DNA of 64,000 bases from Sphingorhabdus sp. 109 (GTDB taxonomy: Bacteria > Pseudomonadota > Alphaproteobacteria > Sphingomonadales > Sphingomonadaceae). The notes under the pieces are model-generated. The model was not told the origin of the DNA, did no database searches, and worked only from the letters and a program-made list of their open reading frames with translations. The first letter of the stretch is position 1. Each line of letters begins with the position of its first letter. The DNA lies in contig NZ_LR732707.1 of NCBI RefSeq assembly GCF_902506555.1, forward strand, positions 62,001 through 126,000. The letters are read 5' to 3'. A program made the position numbers and the translations under genes. Positions 25,263 to 32,945 of the stretch are shown piece by piece.

Positions 25263-25279
25263 ACGACTATAATAGTCGT
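25263..25279 (+). promoter_or_regulatory. 17-bp palindrome over a -10 box, XRE promoter
   Basis: ACGACTAT-A-ATAGTCGT is a perfect palindrome 41 bases before the XRE regulator start. It contains TATAAT (25268-25273), a consensus -10 hexamer. A protein bound there would block the promoter, consistent with self-repression by the XRE protein. Confidence 0.6.
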
Positions 25280-25320
25280 TTTCATGGCGAATGGCGCGTG
25301 GGTTGTGGAGGTGATCGTGC

Positions 25321-25572
25321 ATGATCACTTCCCGCCAGGTGCGGGCCGCTCGCGCACTTCTTGGTTGGACGCAGGAGATGCTTGCAGACGAGGCCCTTGT
25401 TGCTCTGACCGCGCTCAAGCGGCTCGAATCAGAGAACGAACTGCCTGTGCGCGAGGATACCCGGCATCAGGTGGCCAAGGCGCTGGAGGCGGCGGGGATC
25501 GTGTTTCTCGATTCGGATCGGGGCCAGGGCGTGCTGCTGGTGAGCAATGCTCAGGGCGAATCGCGAAAGTAA
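25321..25572 (+). CDS. XRE-type HTH regulator
   Basis: An 83-residue helix-turn-helix protein of the XRE/Cro-CI class: ARALLGWTQEMLADEALVALTALKRLE. The region to residue ~70 ends with AGIVFLDSDRGQGVLL, a frequent C-terminal pattern in short XRE regulators of alphaproteobacteria. It lies directly downstream of a palindrome overlapping a -10 box, so it probably regulates itself and perhaps nearby ICE genes. Confidence 0.88.
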   Translation: MITSRQVRAARALLGWTQEMLADEALVALTALKRLESENELPVREDTRHQVAKALEAAGIVFLDSDRGQGVLLVSNAQGESRK

Positions 25573-25711
25573 CACGCCGTCACGCTCGCCGGATTATCCT
25601 GTCGTCATCATGGCGTCATAGCGAGCATGGTATGATTACTTCCCTCCATTATGGTGTATGTTCCGTAAATCGGCGCGTGCAGGAAGCAATAGTTGCAGAC
25701 GGGACGAGGCG

Positions 25712-25975
25712 ATGGCGATAGGCGCTTTCGAGGATCGCGCGCCCGACGCGCCGCATGTCACCGACTATGACGAGCGCCACCATCAAACCTATTGGCGCTT
25801 GCTCGATGCGGCGGCTGAAAACGCCGACTGGCGCGAGGCCGTCTGGATCATCTTCGGGATCGACCCGGCGGCCGAGCCGGAACGCGCGCGCATGGTCTAT
25901 GACTCCCATCTCGCCCGCGCCCGATGGATGACCGAGACCGGCTACCGTCATTTCCTGCGTCCGTCCGGGTCGTAG
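25712..25975 (+). CDS. Small DUF2285-type ICE protein
   Basis: An 87-residue protein: TYWRLLDAAAENADWREAVWIIFGIDPAAEPERARMVYDSHLARARWMTETGYRHFL (given only as its recognisable parts WREAVWII, HLARARWMTE and GYRHFL). Close relatives occur in Tn4371-like elements, annotated in my memory as DUF2285-containing; the role is unknown, possibly DNA-binding or regulatory. ATG 25712 with GAGG upstream is chosen over the longer frame. It precedes a larger DUF2285-type gene. Confidence 0.75.
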   Translation: MAIGAFEDRAPDAPHVTDYDERHHQTYWRLLDAAAENADWREAVWIIFGIDPAAEPERARMVYDSHLARARWMTETGYRHFLRPSGS

Positions 25976-26135
25976 AAGCCGATCCCGGCGACCCCGCGAC
26001 CGCGCGGGAAAACCATCCAGAACGCTGACTTGAATCCGCTATGCGCCGGCCCGCTCGGCAGGGCTTCTCCACAGTCTCGGGCTTGAGAACATCTCCTGAC
26101 GCGCTCCGCAGAGGGCCATGCTTGGGAGGATTTCG

Positions 26136-26912
26136 ATGCCGCCTGAGAAGGACTGGCGCGCGCCCCCGGACGAGGCCGGGAACGACGCGCTTGCTTATTC
26201 CGACATCGCCATCGGCTATCTCCGCCGCAACCCCCGCTATCGCGCCGACTATTACCGTGCGCTCGGCCGCGTGAAGCGCGGCGCGATCACCGCCGACGAG
26301 GCGACCGCCGCCCTGGTGCGGCGCTGGGGCGTCAGTTTCCACGCCGCGCCAGCTTCCGCCTTCGATCCCAGGCTCGCGGTCGCGCAACCCGACCTGTCGC
26401 CGGCCAGTATCGTCCTGGCGCCCGCGCGCGCCGGTATCGGCGCCGAATGTCTCGACATGAAGGCGCTGGGCGACGTTCGCGCGCGGATCAGGATCGGCGA
26501 CTTCCTGCACGTCATTCTCGCCGACAGCGATGGCGACGAGCATCTGTGCATGTGCGGCTCGTGCCAGGGACCAATGGCCGTGATGCTGCCGATCGGCCCC
26601 GATCCCTTCGCGCGCCTCGCATCCGCCGAGCGCCTGTGCCGCCGCCTGAACGGCATGGCGGCAGGCCCGCCGGCGCTGCGCCCGCCGCCCTACCGGCGCA
26701 GGCACCTTCTCACCCTCCTGCAAGTGCTCGACGGCCACCGTGCTGGCGCCACCCGCCGCGAGCTGGCCGCCGCGCTCATCGACGATGACGTGCGCGACTA
26801 CAGCGCCGCCGAATGGGCCGACAGCCGCGAGCGCAAGCGCATCAACCGATGGATCGCCGAGGCCGTCGAGCTGCGCGACGGCGGCTACATCCGGCTGCTG
26901 CGCGGCGGCTGA
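26136..26912 (+). CDS. DUF2285 domain protein of ICE backbone
   Basis: A 258-residue protein. The N-terminal part has IAIGYLRRNPRYRADYYRAL, as in DUF6499-type N-terminal regions. The C-terminal ~80 residues (HLLTLLQVLDGHRAGATRRE and then RINRWIAEAVELRDGGYIRLL) match the DUF2285 helix-turn-helix-like domain. Such proteins are suspected regulators in ICEs. ATG 26136 follows GGGAGGA by five bases. The preceding ~160 bases and following ~120 bases are noncoding. Confidence 0.82.
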   Translation: MPPEKDWRAPPDEAGNDALAYSDIAIGYLRRNPRYRADYYRALGRVKRGAITADEATAALVRRWGVSFHAAPASAFDPRLAVAQPDLSPASIVLAPARAGIGAECLDMKALGDVRARIRIGDFLHVILADSDGDEHLCMCGSCQGPMAVMLPIGPDPFARLASAERLCRRLNGMAAGPPALRPPPYRRRHLLTLLQVLDGHRAGATRRELAAALIDDDVRDYSAAEWADSRERKRINRWIAEAVELRDGGYIRLLRGG

Positions 26913-27032
26913 GGGGGACATTTCCGACCCCCTTGCCGGCGTCCCTTCTTCGGCCGGGGGTGGTTTCGCCACCATCGCCTCCTGTCCGCCGGTCCCACTT
27001 TTCGGGGGCCGGCCATCATCAGGAGGATCATC

Positions 27033-27299
27033 ATGGCCGAGCCTGTTGCCGCTGCCACGCCACGCTATCTCAAGACGCCCGATGCGGCGATCCATCTCGG
27101 TTTGTCGGCCCGGACGCTGGAAAAGCATCGCTGTTTCGGCACCGGCCCGGTGTTCCGCAGGCTCGGCGGCCGGATCGTCTATGCGATCGACGACCTTGAC
27201 GCCTGGGCTGCGCTAGGCACGCGCCGCTCGACTTCCGATCCCGGCAATGGCGTGGTTCATCCGGCCAAGCGCCTGCCCAGCGATTGCGTGCGCCGCTGA
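27033..27299 (+). CDS. HTH_17 / AlpA-like DNA-binding protein
   Basis: An 88-residue protein with a winged helix-turn-helix of the excisionase/MerR-like HTH_17 type: YLKTPDAAIHLGLSARTLEKHR, then GPVFRRLGGRIVYAIDDLDAW. In this ICE family a gene like this directly precedes repA; the role may be regulation of repA or excision. GGAGGATC lies just before ATG 27033. The stop is 8 bases before the repA start. Confidence 0.88.
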   Translation: MAEPVAAATPRYLKTPDAAIHLGLSARTLEKHRCFGTGPVFRRLGGRIVYAIDDLDAWAALGTRRSTSDPGNGVVHPAKRLPSDCVRR

Positions 27300-27306
27300 T
27301 CGTCAC

Positions 27307-28200
27307 ATGCGCACCGCACCCTCCCATTCCAGCCGGTCCAGCGTCGAGCGGACGCAGCTAGAGCTGTTCCGTTCCGTGCCCGGCGATCTTGCGCCGCGGG
27401 ACGCGCAGGATTTGATGGCCTGGCCGTTCTTCAGCCTCGCCAAGACCAGGCGCGTCACACCCATCGACTTCCGCATGGGCGGGACATGGATCTCGGTCGA
27501 GGCCGTGCCCGAGCATGGCATGGCGACTATTTGGGACGCCGACGTGCTGATCTGGGCGGCGAGCCAGCTCATCGAGGCGCGTGACGCCGGGCGGCTGACC
27601 TCGCGCCTCATGGTGACGACGCCGCACGAGATTCTGGCGTTCACGCGGCGCGGGACCGGCAAGGCCAGCTACGAGCGCCTGAAGGCTGCGCTCGACCGGC
27701 TGCAATCCACCACCGTCGCCACCTCGATCCGGCAGCAGCATCAGCGCCGCCGCCATCGCTTCTCGTGGATCAACGAGTGGCGCGAGCTGGCGGACGGCAA
27801 AGGCCGGGCGCTCGGCATCGAGCTGATCCTGCCCGACTGGTTCTATGCCGGCGTGCTCGATCGCGCGCTCGTGCTGACGATCGACCGCTCTTATTTCGAC
27901 CTGACCGGCGGGCTCGAACGCTGGCTCTACCGGATCGTGCGCAAGCATGGCGGCCGGCAGGAAGGCGGCTGGAGCTTCGACGTTCCGCACCTTCACGTCA
28001 AATCCGGCGTGCTCTCGCCGCTCCGCCGTTTCGCGTTCGAGCTGCGCGCCATCGTCGCCCGCCAACCGCTCCCCGGCTACGTCCTCACGCTCGAACACGC
28101 GCTCGGCCGCGACCGGCTGAACTTCGCTCCGATCCCCGTCGATCCACTCGACGCCGCCATGCGCCGCGTCGGCCTCAAGCCTGTGGAGAACTGGCCATGA
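27307..28200 (+). CDS. repA: Replication initiator protein A
   Basis: A 297-residue RepA of the type found in alphaproteobacterial plasmids and Tn4371-like ICEs. Landmarks are QLELFRSVPGDLAPRDAQDLMAWPFF in part, YERLKAALDRLQSTTVATSI and RALVLTIDRSYFDLTGGLERWLYRIVRKHGG in part, a winged-helix-type region. It probably allows the excised circle to replicate. ATG 27307 is preferred, as upstream sequence belongs to the HTH gene. Three iteron-like repeats follow its stop within a few bases. Confidence 0.88.
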   Translation: MRTAPSHSSRSSVERTQLELFRSVPGDLAPRDAQDLMAWPFFSLAKTRRVTPIDFRMGGTWISVEAVPEHGMATIWDADVLIWAASQLIEARDAGRLTSRLMVTTPHEILAFTRRGTGKASYERLKAALDRLQSTTVATSIRQQHQRRRHRFSWINEWRELADGKGRALGIELILPDWFYAGVLDRALVLTIDRSYFDLTGGLERWLYRIVRKHGGRQEGGWSFDVPHLHVKSGVLSPLRRFAFELRAIVARQPLPGYVLTLEHALGRDRLNFAPIPVDPLDAAMRRVGLKPVENWP

Positions 28201-28204
28201 GGTT

Positions 28205-28267
28205 CGGACTATCGGGAACGGCCGGATTCGGACCATCAGGAACGCCGGACACGGACTATCGGGAACG
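28205..28267 (+). repeat. Three iterons, candidate oriV
   Basis: CGGACTATCGGGAACG occurs at 28205-28220 and 28252-28267, with a two-mismatch copy CGGACCATCAGGAACG at 28229-28244. The period is 23-24 bases, about two helical turns. Position directly after repA fits RepA-binding iterons. Confidence 0.8.
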
Positions 28268-28332
28268 CGCGGGCTTCGCAAACCCGCAGAAATCCTCGCG
28301 GAATCGTCCCCCCTCTAACGGTGCTAATAGAA

Positions 28333-28351
28333 AAGAATCCTTCGGATTCTT
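28333..28351. repeat. AAGAATCC hairpin in A/T-rich block next to iterons
   Basis: AAGAATCC-TTC-GGATTCTT, a perfect 8-bp stem, lies in the only A/T-rich stretch of this region, flanked by CTAACGG repeats (28315-28321 and 28353-28359 approximately). It may be part of the replication origin or a transcript end. Confidence 0.5.
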
Positions 28352-28471
28352 GCTAACGGCGCGCGCGGCTGTGGACAGCGCGGCCCCGTTCGAGGGCTCG
28401 GCGCTCGCTCGACGGACGAGCCGCCGGCCTCGCACCGCACCCATCGCGACCCCCATCCCCGGAGACCTCCC

Positions 28472-28993
28472 ATGATCGACGACCGGCCCCCGGCCGTGCG
28501 CGGCGGCGGCGCGTTCAGCGCGCTCGCCAGCGACGGCCTCACCCATGTCGAGCTGACCTGGATCGAGAAGAAGCTGGAGCACTGGATACGCTTCGGCCGC
28601 GTCGCCCAGGACCGCATCCTGACACGCCGAACCCGCGTCGTCGGCTTCCGTCCGGGCGCCGTCTTCGCGTTCGTCCGCTGGGCGTCGAACGACTTCGGCA
28701 CGATCGTCTCGCGCATCGACGTGGTGCGCGCGGTCGCGGCGAACGAGTCCTATACGACGCTGCCGTTCGTGCGGCCGGGCGGCGACATCCTGCTCAAGAT
28801 AGAGGGCTGGCCCAAAGTCCAGCAGGTGCTCGCTGCCATCGACGCGGTGGAGGCGGCCGGCGTCGATCCCTGCGACGCCGCGCCCGATCACTGGCGGCAC
28901 ATCCATAACCGCATCGCCGCCGGCCATCAGCCGCGCCTCTACACGGTCGAGCGTCATAGCGCCTGGCTCAAGCGCCGGGAGATCGAAGGATGA
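28472..28993 (+). CDS. DUF2840 domain protein
   Basis: A 173-residue protein of the DUF2840 family: THVELTWIEKKLEHWIRFGR and VFAFVRWASNDFGTIVSRIDVVRAV. It is a constant neighbour of traF in Tn4371-like ICEs; the function is unknown. It overlaps the start of the peptidase gene by four bases, so both are translated together. Confidence 0.9.
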   Translation: MIDDRPPAVRGGGAFSALASDGLTHVELTWIEKKLEHWIRFGRVAQDRILTRRTRVVGFRPGAVFAFVRWASNDFGTIVSRIDVVRAVAANESYTTLPFVRPGGDILLKIEGWPKVQQVLAAIDAVEAAGVDPCDAAPDHWRHIHNRIAAGHQPRLYTVERHSAWLKRREIEG

Positions 28994-29568
28994 CGCGCCG
29001 CCGCTATGTCATGGCGACGGCCTTCGTCGCCTTGGCCTTCGCCGTGTCGTTCGTCGTGATCGCCGTCGCCGATCCGCTCCCGCGCGTCATCTGGAACGCC
29101 AGCGCCAGCGCGCCGATCGGACTCTACCGCATCCATCCCGACCGCGACCCGCCCACCGGCGCGCTGGTCGCCGTCGCGCCGCCTGAACGGCTGGCGCGCT
29201 GGCTCTCGGCGCGCGGCTATCTGCCCGAGGGCCTGCCGCTCCTGAAGCATGTCGCAGCGAAAGCCGGGCAGCGCGTGTGCCGCAGCGGCGACGTGGTGAG
29301 CGTCGATGGTCAGCCCGTCGCCAGCGCCCGCGAGCGTGACGGCCGAGGCCGTCCGCTGCCGGTCTGGCAGGGCTGCCGGACGCTCGGCACGGGCGAACTG
29401 CTACTGCTCAATCCCGACCATCCCGACAGCCTGGACGGCCGCTATTTCGGCCCGCTTCCGGCCTCCGCCGTCATCGGCCGCGCGACGCCGCTGCACCTGC
29501 GCGCGCCGGCCGCACCGCCTTCACCCCCCAGCGAAAAGGAGATCGGCCATGCCGACCAATATCTTTGA
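28990..29568 (+). CDS. traF: TraF-type S26 signal peptidase
   Basis: A 192-residue membrane-anchored protease: hydrophobic segment at about residues 7-27, catalytic Ser in NASASAPIGLYRI, catalytic Lys in LLKHVAAKAGQRVC, and the box GRYFGPLPASAVIGRATPL. In RP4, TraF matures the TrbC pilin by cyclisation; the same is likely here with the TrbC at 36516. It overlaps the DUF2840 gene upstream and the second DUF736 gene downstream. Confidence 0.92.
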   Translation: MTRRRYVMATAFVALAFAVSFVVIAVADPLPRVIWNASASAPIGLYRIHPDRDPPTGALVAVAPPERLARWLSARGYLPEGLPLLKHVAAKAGQRVCRSGDVVSVDGQPVASARERDGRGRPLPVWQGCRTLGTGELLLLNPDHPDSLDGRYFGPLPASAVIGRATPLHLRAPAAPPSPPSEKEIGHADQYL

Positions 29569-29881
29569 ACCCACCGGCGACGGCTATGCCGGGCGCACCC
29601 GGCTGTTCGGAATCAACGAGGCGATCGTGCTTGTTGCGCTCGATCCGACCGACACCGAGAACGCGCCTGACTATCGCATCCACCTCGACGACGAGGACGG
29701 CCCCGAAGTCGGCGGCGCGTGGAAACGGGTCGGCGAACGCGCCGGCAACTACATCGCGCTGGAGATCGACAGCCCGCTCTTTTCAGCGGTGTTCCGGCCC
29801 GTCCTGTTCCGCGCCGACGACGATGGGCGGACGTTCAGGCTGTCGTGGAAACGGCCCCGGCCGCGCGACGATTGGAGCTGA
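29549..29881 (+). CDS. DUF736 family protein (second copy)
   Basis: A 110-residue DUF736 protein: NIFEPTGDGYAGRTRLFGIN, NAPDYRIHLDDEDGPEVGGAW and a basic tail. It is clearly different from the copy at 22821, so this is not a recent duplication. ATG 29549 lies within the end of traF, and the gene ends three bases before the transglycosylase start, so it is part of the traF operon. Confidence 0.9.
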   Translation: MPTNIFEPTGDGYAGRTRLFGINEAIVLVALDPTDTENAPDYRIHLDDEDGPEVGGAWKRVGERAGNYIALEIDSPLFSAVFRPVLFRADDDGRTFRLSWKRPRPRDDWS

Positions 29882-29884
29882 TCG

Positions 29885-30775
29885 GTGTCCGTCCCGATCA
29901 TCCCTTTGTTCGCGGAAAAGCCGTCTCATCCCTTCGTCCCGCTCGGTCGCAGGCCGGCCAGCGCGCACAGCGAAGGTCAAGGGCGGCCCCCGGCCGGCGC
30001 ATCGCGCGCACCCTTTACCGGAGCGAGCACGCTGGCAGGCTGGCGGCGGAGCGGGGTCGGGGCGGCTGTCGGTCTGGCGGTCCTGCTGCTGGTCTCGCCG
30101 GGCGCGGCGCTGGCGCAGAACGCGCCGGCCGAGCGAGCGGCCGCGCGTCATCCTTATGCCGTTCATGTCACCGACGCGGCACGGCGCTTCGGCCTCCCCG
30201 AAGCGTGGATATGGGCCGTCATGCGCGTCGAGAGCAACCGCGACGCGCGCGCCGTTTCGTCTGCTGGCGCGCGGGGCCTCATGCAGATCATGCCCGCCAC
30301 ATGGACCGGGCTGCGCGCTCGCTATCGCTTCGGGCGCGATCCCTTCGACCCCCGCGACAACATCATGGCGGGCGCGGCTTACCTGCGCGAAATGCACGAC
30401 CGCTACGGCAACGTGACGGCGATGCTGGCCGCCTACAACGCGGGACCGGGCCGCTATGACGAGCACCTGTCGCGCGGCCGTCCGTTGCCCGCCGAGACGC
30501 GCGCCTATCTCGCAAAGCTGGCGTCGATCACCGGCGGGGCGGGCGACACGCAGCTTGCCGCCGCGCCACCGTCCGATCCCTACGCCTGGCGTCGTGCGGC
30601 ACTGTTCCCGGTGCGCGCGGACGCCGCTTCGGATCGCGGTGCGAGCGCCGAAAGCGGGGCCACGCCCACGCTGTCCGAACGTTCGCCGGCCGACCGCTCC
30701 TCCGTCGCGATGGCCGCCGTCGCCTCGCCTTCGCTCGGCCTGTTCGTCCCCCTGTCCGGCGAGCGGCCCCGATGA
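29885..30775 (+). CDS. Lytic transglycosylase (VirB1/TrbN-like)
   Basis: A 296-residue peptidoglycan-cutting enzyme with an internal hydrophobic signal segment (GVGAAVGLAVLLLVSPGAALA). The SLT domain contains the catalytic Glu in VMRVESNRDARAVS, then ARGLMQIMPATW and MLAAYNAGPGRY. It would open the cell wall for the mating channel. GTG 29885 is the start by position. The C-terminal ~90 residues are Ala/Pro/Ser-rich. Confidence 0.92.
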   Translation: MSVPIIPLFAEKPSHPFVPLGRRPASAHSEGQGRPPAGASRAPFTGASTLAGWRRSGVGAAVGLAVLLLVSPGAALAQNAPAERAAARHPYAVHVTDAARRFGLPEAWIWAVMRVESNRDARAVSSAGARGLMQIMPATWTGLRARYRFGRDPFDPRDNIMAGAAYLREMHDRYGNVTAMLAAYNAGPGRYDEHLSRGRPLPAETRAYLAKLASITGGAGDTQLAAAPPSDPYAWRRAALFPVRADAASDRGASAESGATPTLSERSPADRSSVAMAAVASPSLGLFVPLSGERPR

Positions 30776-31034
30776 GCGGCCCCGGCGCGCTGTGGCGGGC
30801 TCCCTCGCAGCCTTTCGCAGCGTTGGAAGGGGGGAAGGCCCTGATTTTGCAGGGGGAAGGCCGAGGGCAAGATAAAGGGCGGCAATGTGCGAAGCCCATG
30901 CGCCCCGGTTGTGGCCTTGATTCTCAAGGCTTTCGGGCATTGCTGCGCAATGTGTGCGGATTGCCCGCACTGTGCGGCGCTGGCGAAACGCCAGCAGCCG
31001 CAAGGGTTTTCCGCACATTGCGGAGCGCCGCGCC
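30776..31034. other. Candidate oriT region upstream of relaxase
   Basis: About 260 noncoding bases with nested inverted repeats: GCCTTGA-TTC-TCAAGGC (30914-30930), CTGGCG-AAA-CGCCAG (30980-30994), and the related segments GCAATGTGCG (about 30890) and CGCACATTGC (about 31012). Location directly before the relaxase gene fits an origin of transfer. A nick site cannot be assigned from sequence alone. Confidence 0.45.
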
Positions 31035-32765
31035 ATGAGCGGCGACGAGGATTTCCGCATCCGGCCTGGGCGCATCCGCTCGCGCGGCAGTCAGCGGGTG
31101 CTGCCCATCATCACCCAGGCGCTCGTCGCCGCGCAGCGGGCCGGCGGCCACGTCTCGCGCAGCGGCCGGATCATCGCGCCGGGCCGCTCGACCTTCGGGC
31201 GCGGCCGGGTCGCCAGCCTGCGCGCCACGCACCGGCTCGGCCACCGCTCGCGCCAGGTCGTCGTCAAGGCGCGCGTCGTCAAACATGGCGGCCGCGCCTC
31301 GCTCGCGGCTCACCTCAACTATCTGCAACGCGATGGCGTCACCCGCGACGGCGAGAAGGGCGTGCTGTTCGGCGCCGAGGCCGAGGGCCTCGACCGCAAC
31401 GCCTTCGCCGCGACGTGCGAGAACGACCGGCACCATTTTCGCTTCATCGTCTCGCCCGAGGACGCGCCGCAGATGGGCGACCTCAAGACCTTCACACGCG
31501 AACTGATGACGCAGATGGAAAAGGATCTCGGCACCCGGCTCGATTGGCGGGCCGTCGAGCACTGGAACACCGACAATCCCCACGTCCACATCATCGTGCG
31601 CGGCGTCGGCGAGGACGGGCAGAACCTCGTCATCTCGCGCGACTATATCCGCGAAGGGATGCGCGCCGTCGCCCGCGAGATTGTCACCCGCGAGCTGGGG
31701 CTGCGCACCGACCTCGAAATCCGGGCGTCGCTGGTGCGCCAGGTCGAAGCCGAGCGCTGGACCGAGATCGACCGTGACCTGTCGCGCACCTTGCAGCGCG
31801 AGGGCATCATCGACATGGCGCCCGAACCGGGCGTGCGGCCGGACGGCGACCATGCGCTGCGGATGGGCCGGCTGCGCAAGCTGGAGGGCCTCGGCCTCGC
31901 CAGCGAGATCGCGCCGGGACAATGGACGCTCGCGGACGACGCCCAGGCGGCCCTGCGCGAGATGGGCAACCGCGACGACATCATCAAGCGGATGCACAAG
32001 GCCATGACCGATCGCGGCATCGACCGGGGCGCCGCCAGCTATGTGCTGGACCTCGACCCCGCCCAACCTGTCATCGGCAAGCTGGTCGATCGCGGCCTCC
32101 ACGACGAGCTGACCGGCCGGGCCTATGCGATCGTGGACGGGATCGACGGGCGCACCCATCACGTCCAGCTTCCCAACATTGAGGCGACCGGCGATTGCCG
32201 GCCAGGCGCGATCGTCGAGCTGCGCCGCTTCGAGGACCGCAAGGGCCGGCAGCGCGTGGCGCTCGCCGTGCGCTCCGACATGGACCTCGACGCCCAGGTC
32301 CGCGCACCGGGAGCCACCTGGCTCGACCGCTGCAACCTCGCGAGCGACGGCCGCGATCTCGGCGGTGGCTTCGGGACCGAGGTGCGCGCCGCGATGGAAG
32401 CGCGCGCCGAGCATCTCGCCGACGAGGGCCTGGCGCGGCGGCAGGGCCAGCGCGTGATCTTCGCGCGGAACCTGCTCGACACGCTCAAGCGGCGCGAACT
32501 GGACGCCACCGCCAAGGCGCTGTCGGCCGAGACCGGCCTGCCGCACACGCCGTCCAAGGCCGGCGAATATGTCGCCGGCACCGTGCGCCAGCGCCTGACG
32601 CTCGCCTCGGGCCGCTTCGCGATGATCGACAACGGGCTGAGCTTCCAGCTCGTGCCCTGGTCCCCGTCGCTCGACAGTCAGATCGGCAAGCACATCTCCG
32701 GCGTCATGCGCGCGGGCGGCGGGGTGGATTGGTCGTTCGGACGCGGCCGGGGGCTGGGCCTGTAG
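31035..32765 (+). CDS. VirD2/RlxS-type relaxase with DUF3363 region
   Basis: A 576-residue relaxase that would nick oriT and lead the strand into the recipient. Visible are the candidate catalytic Tyr region HLNYLQRDGV, the HHFRFIVSPEDA segment and the metal-binding histidine motif NPHVHIIVRGVGEDG. The C-terminal part matches the DUF3363 extension. ATG 31035 is chosen because upstream sequence is the inverted-repeat leader. It stands before traG, separated by a 180-base regulatory gap. Confidence 0.9.
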   Translation: MSGDEDFRIRPGRIRSRGSQRVLPIITQALVAAQRAGGHVSRSGRIIAPGRSTFGRGRVASLRATHRLGHRSRQVVVKARVVKHGGRASLAAHLNYLQRDGVTRDGEKGVLFGAEAEGLDRNAFAATCENDRHHFRFIVSPEDAPQMGDLKTFTRELMTQMEKDLGTRLDWRAVEHWNTDNPHVHIIVRGVGEDGQNLVISRDYIREGMRAVAREIVTRELGLRTDLEIRASLVRQVEAERWTEIDRDLSRTLQREGIIDMAPEPGVRPDGDHALRMGRLRKLEGLGLASEIAPGQWTLADDAQAALREMGNRDDIIKRMHKAMTDRGIDRGAASYVLDLDPAQPVIGKLVDRGLHDELTGRAYAIVDGIDGRTHHVQLPNIEATGDCRPGAIVELRRFEDRKGRQRVALAVRSDMDLDAQVRAPGATWLDRCNLASDGRDLGGGFGTEVRAAMEARAEHLADEGLARRQGQRVIFARNLLDTLKRRELDATAKALSAETGLPHTPSKAGEYVAGTVRQRLTLASGRFAMIDNGLSFQLVPWSPSLDSQIGKHISGVMRAGGGVDWSFGRGRGLGL

Positions 32766-32854
32766 GGCGGAGCGCAGAGACTCGGGCGGCGACCCGGCTA
32801 TCGAGCGAATAGCGGTCGAGTAACGACGATCACGATCGGAAATATAGCAGGCAG

Positions 32855-32888
32855 AACTACGCTGCTCCCTGTCTTTCTACGCTAGACT
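32855..32888 (+). promoter_or_regulatory. Tandem CTACGC motif upstream of traG
   Basis: CTACGC at 32857-32862 and again at 32877-32882, exactly 20 bases apart, followed by (T/C)AGACT. A 34-bp block around it matches the one before trbB at 25 of 34 positions. Probably an operator or activator site that serves both transfer operons. Confidence 0.6.
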
Positions 32889-32945
32889 TTCCCCCATGAT
32901 AACAGTGACTTGATTTGGCGTCCGGCACGCATCGACTTCGATGCC

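Noticed and set aside
30954-31034. N-terminal extension of the relaxase frame
   Set aside because: The extension translates the inverted-repeat leader and is not relaxase-like; ATG 31035 starts the recognisable protein.
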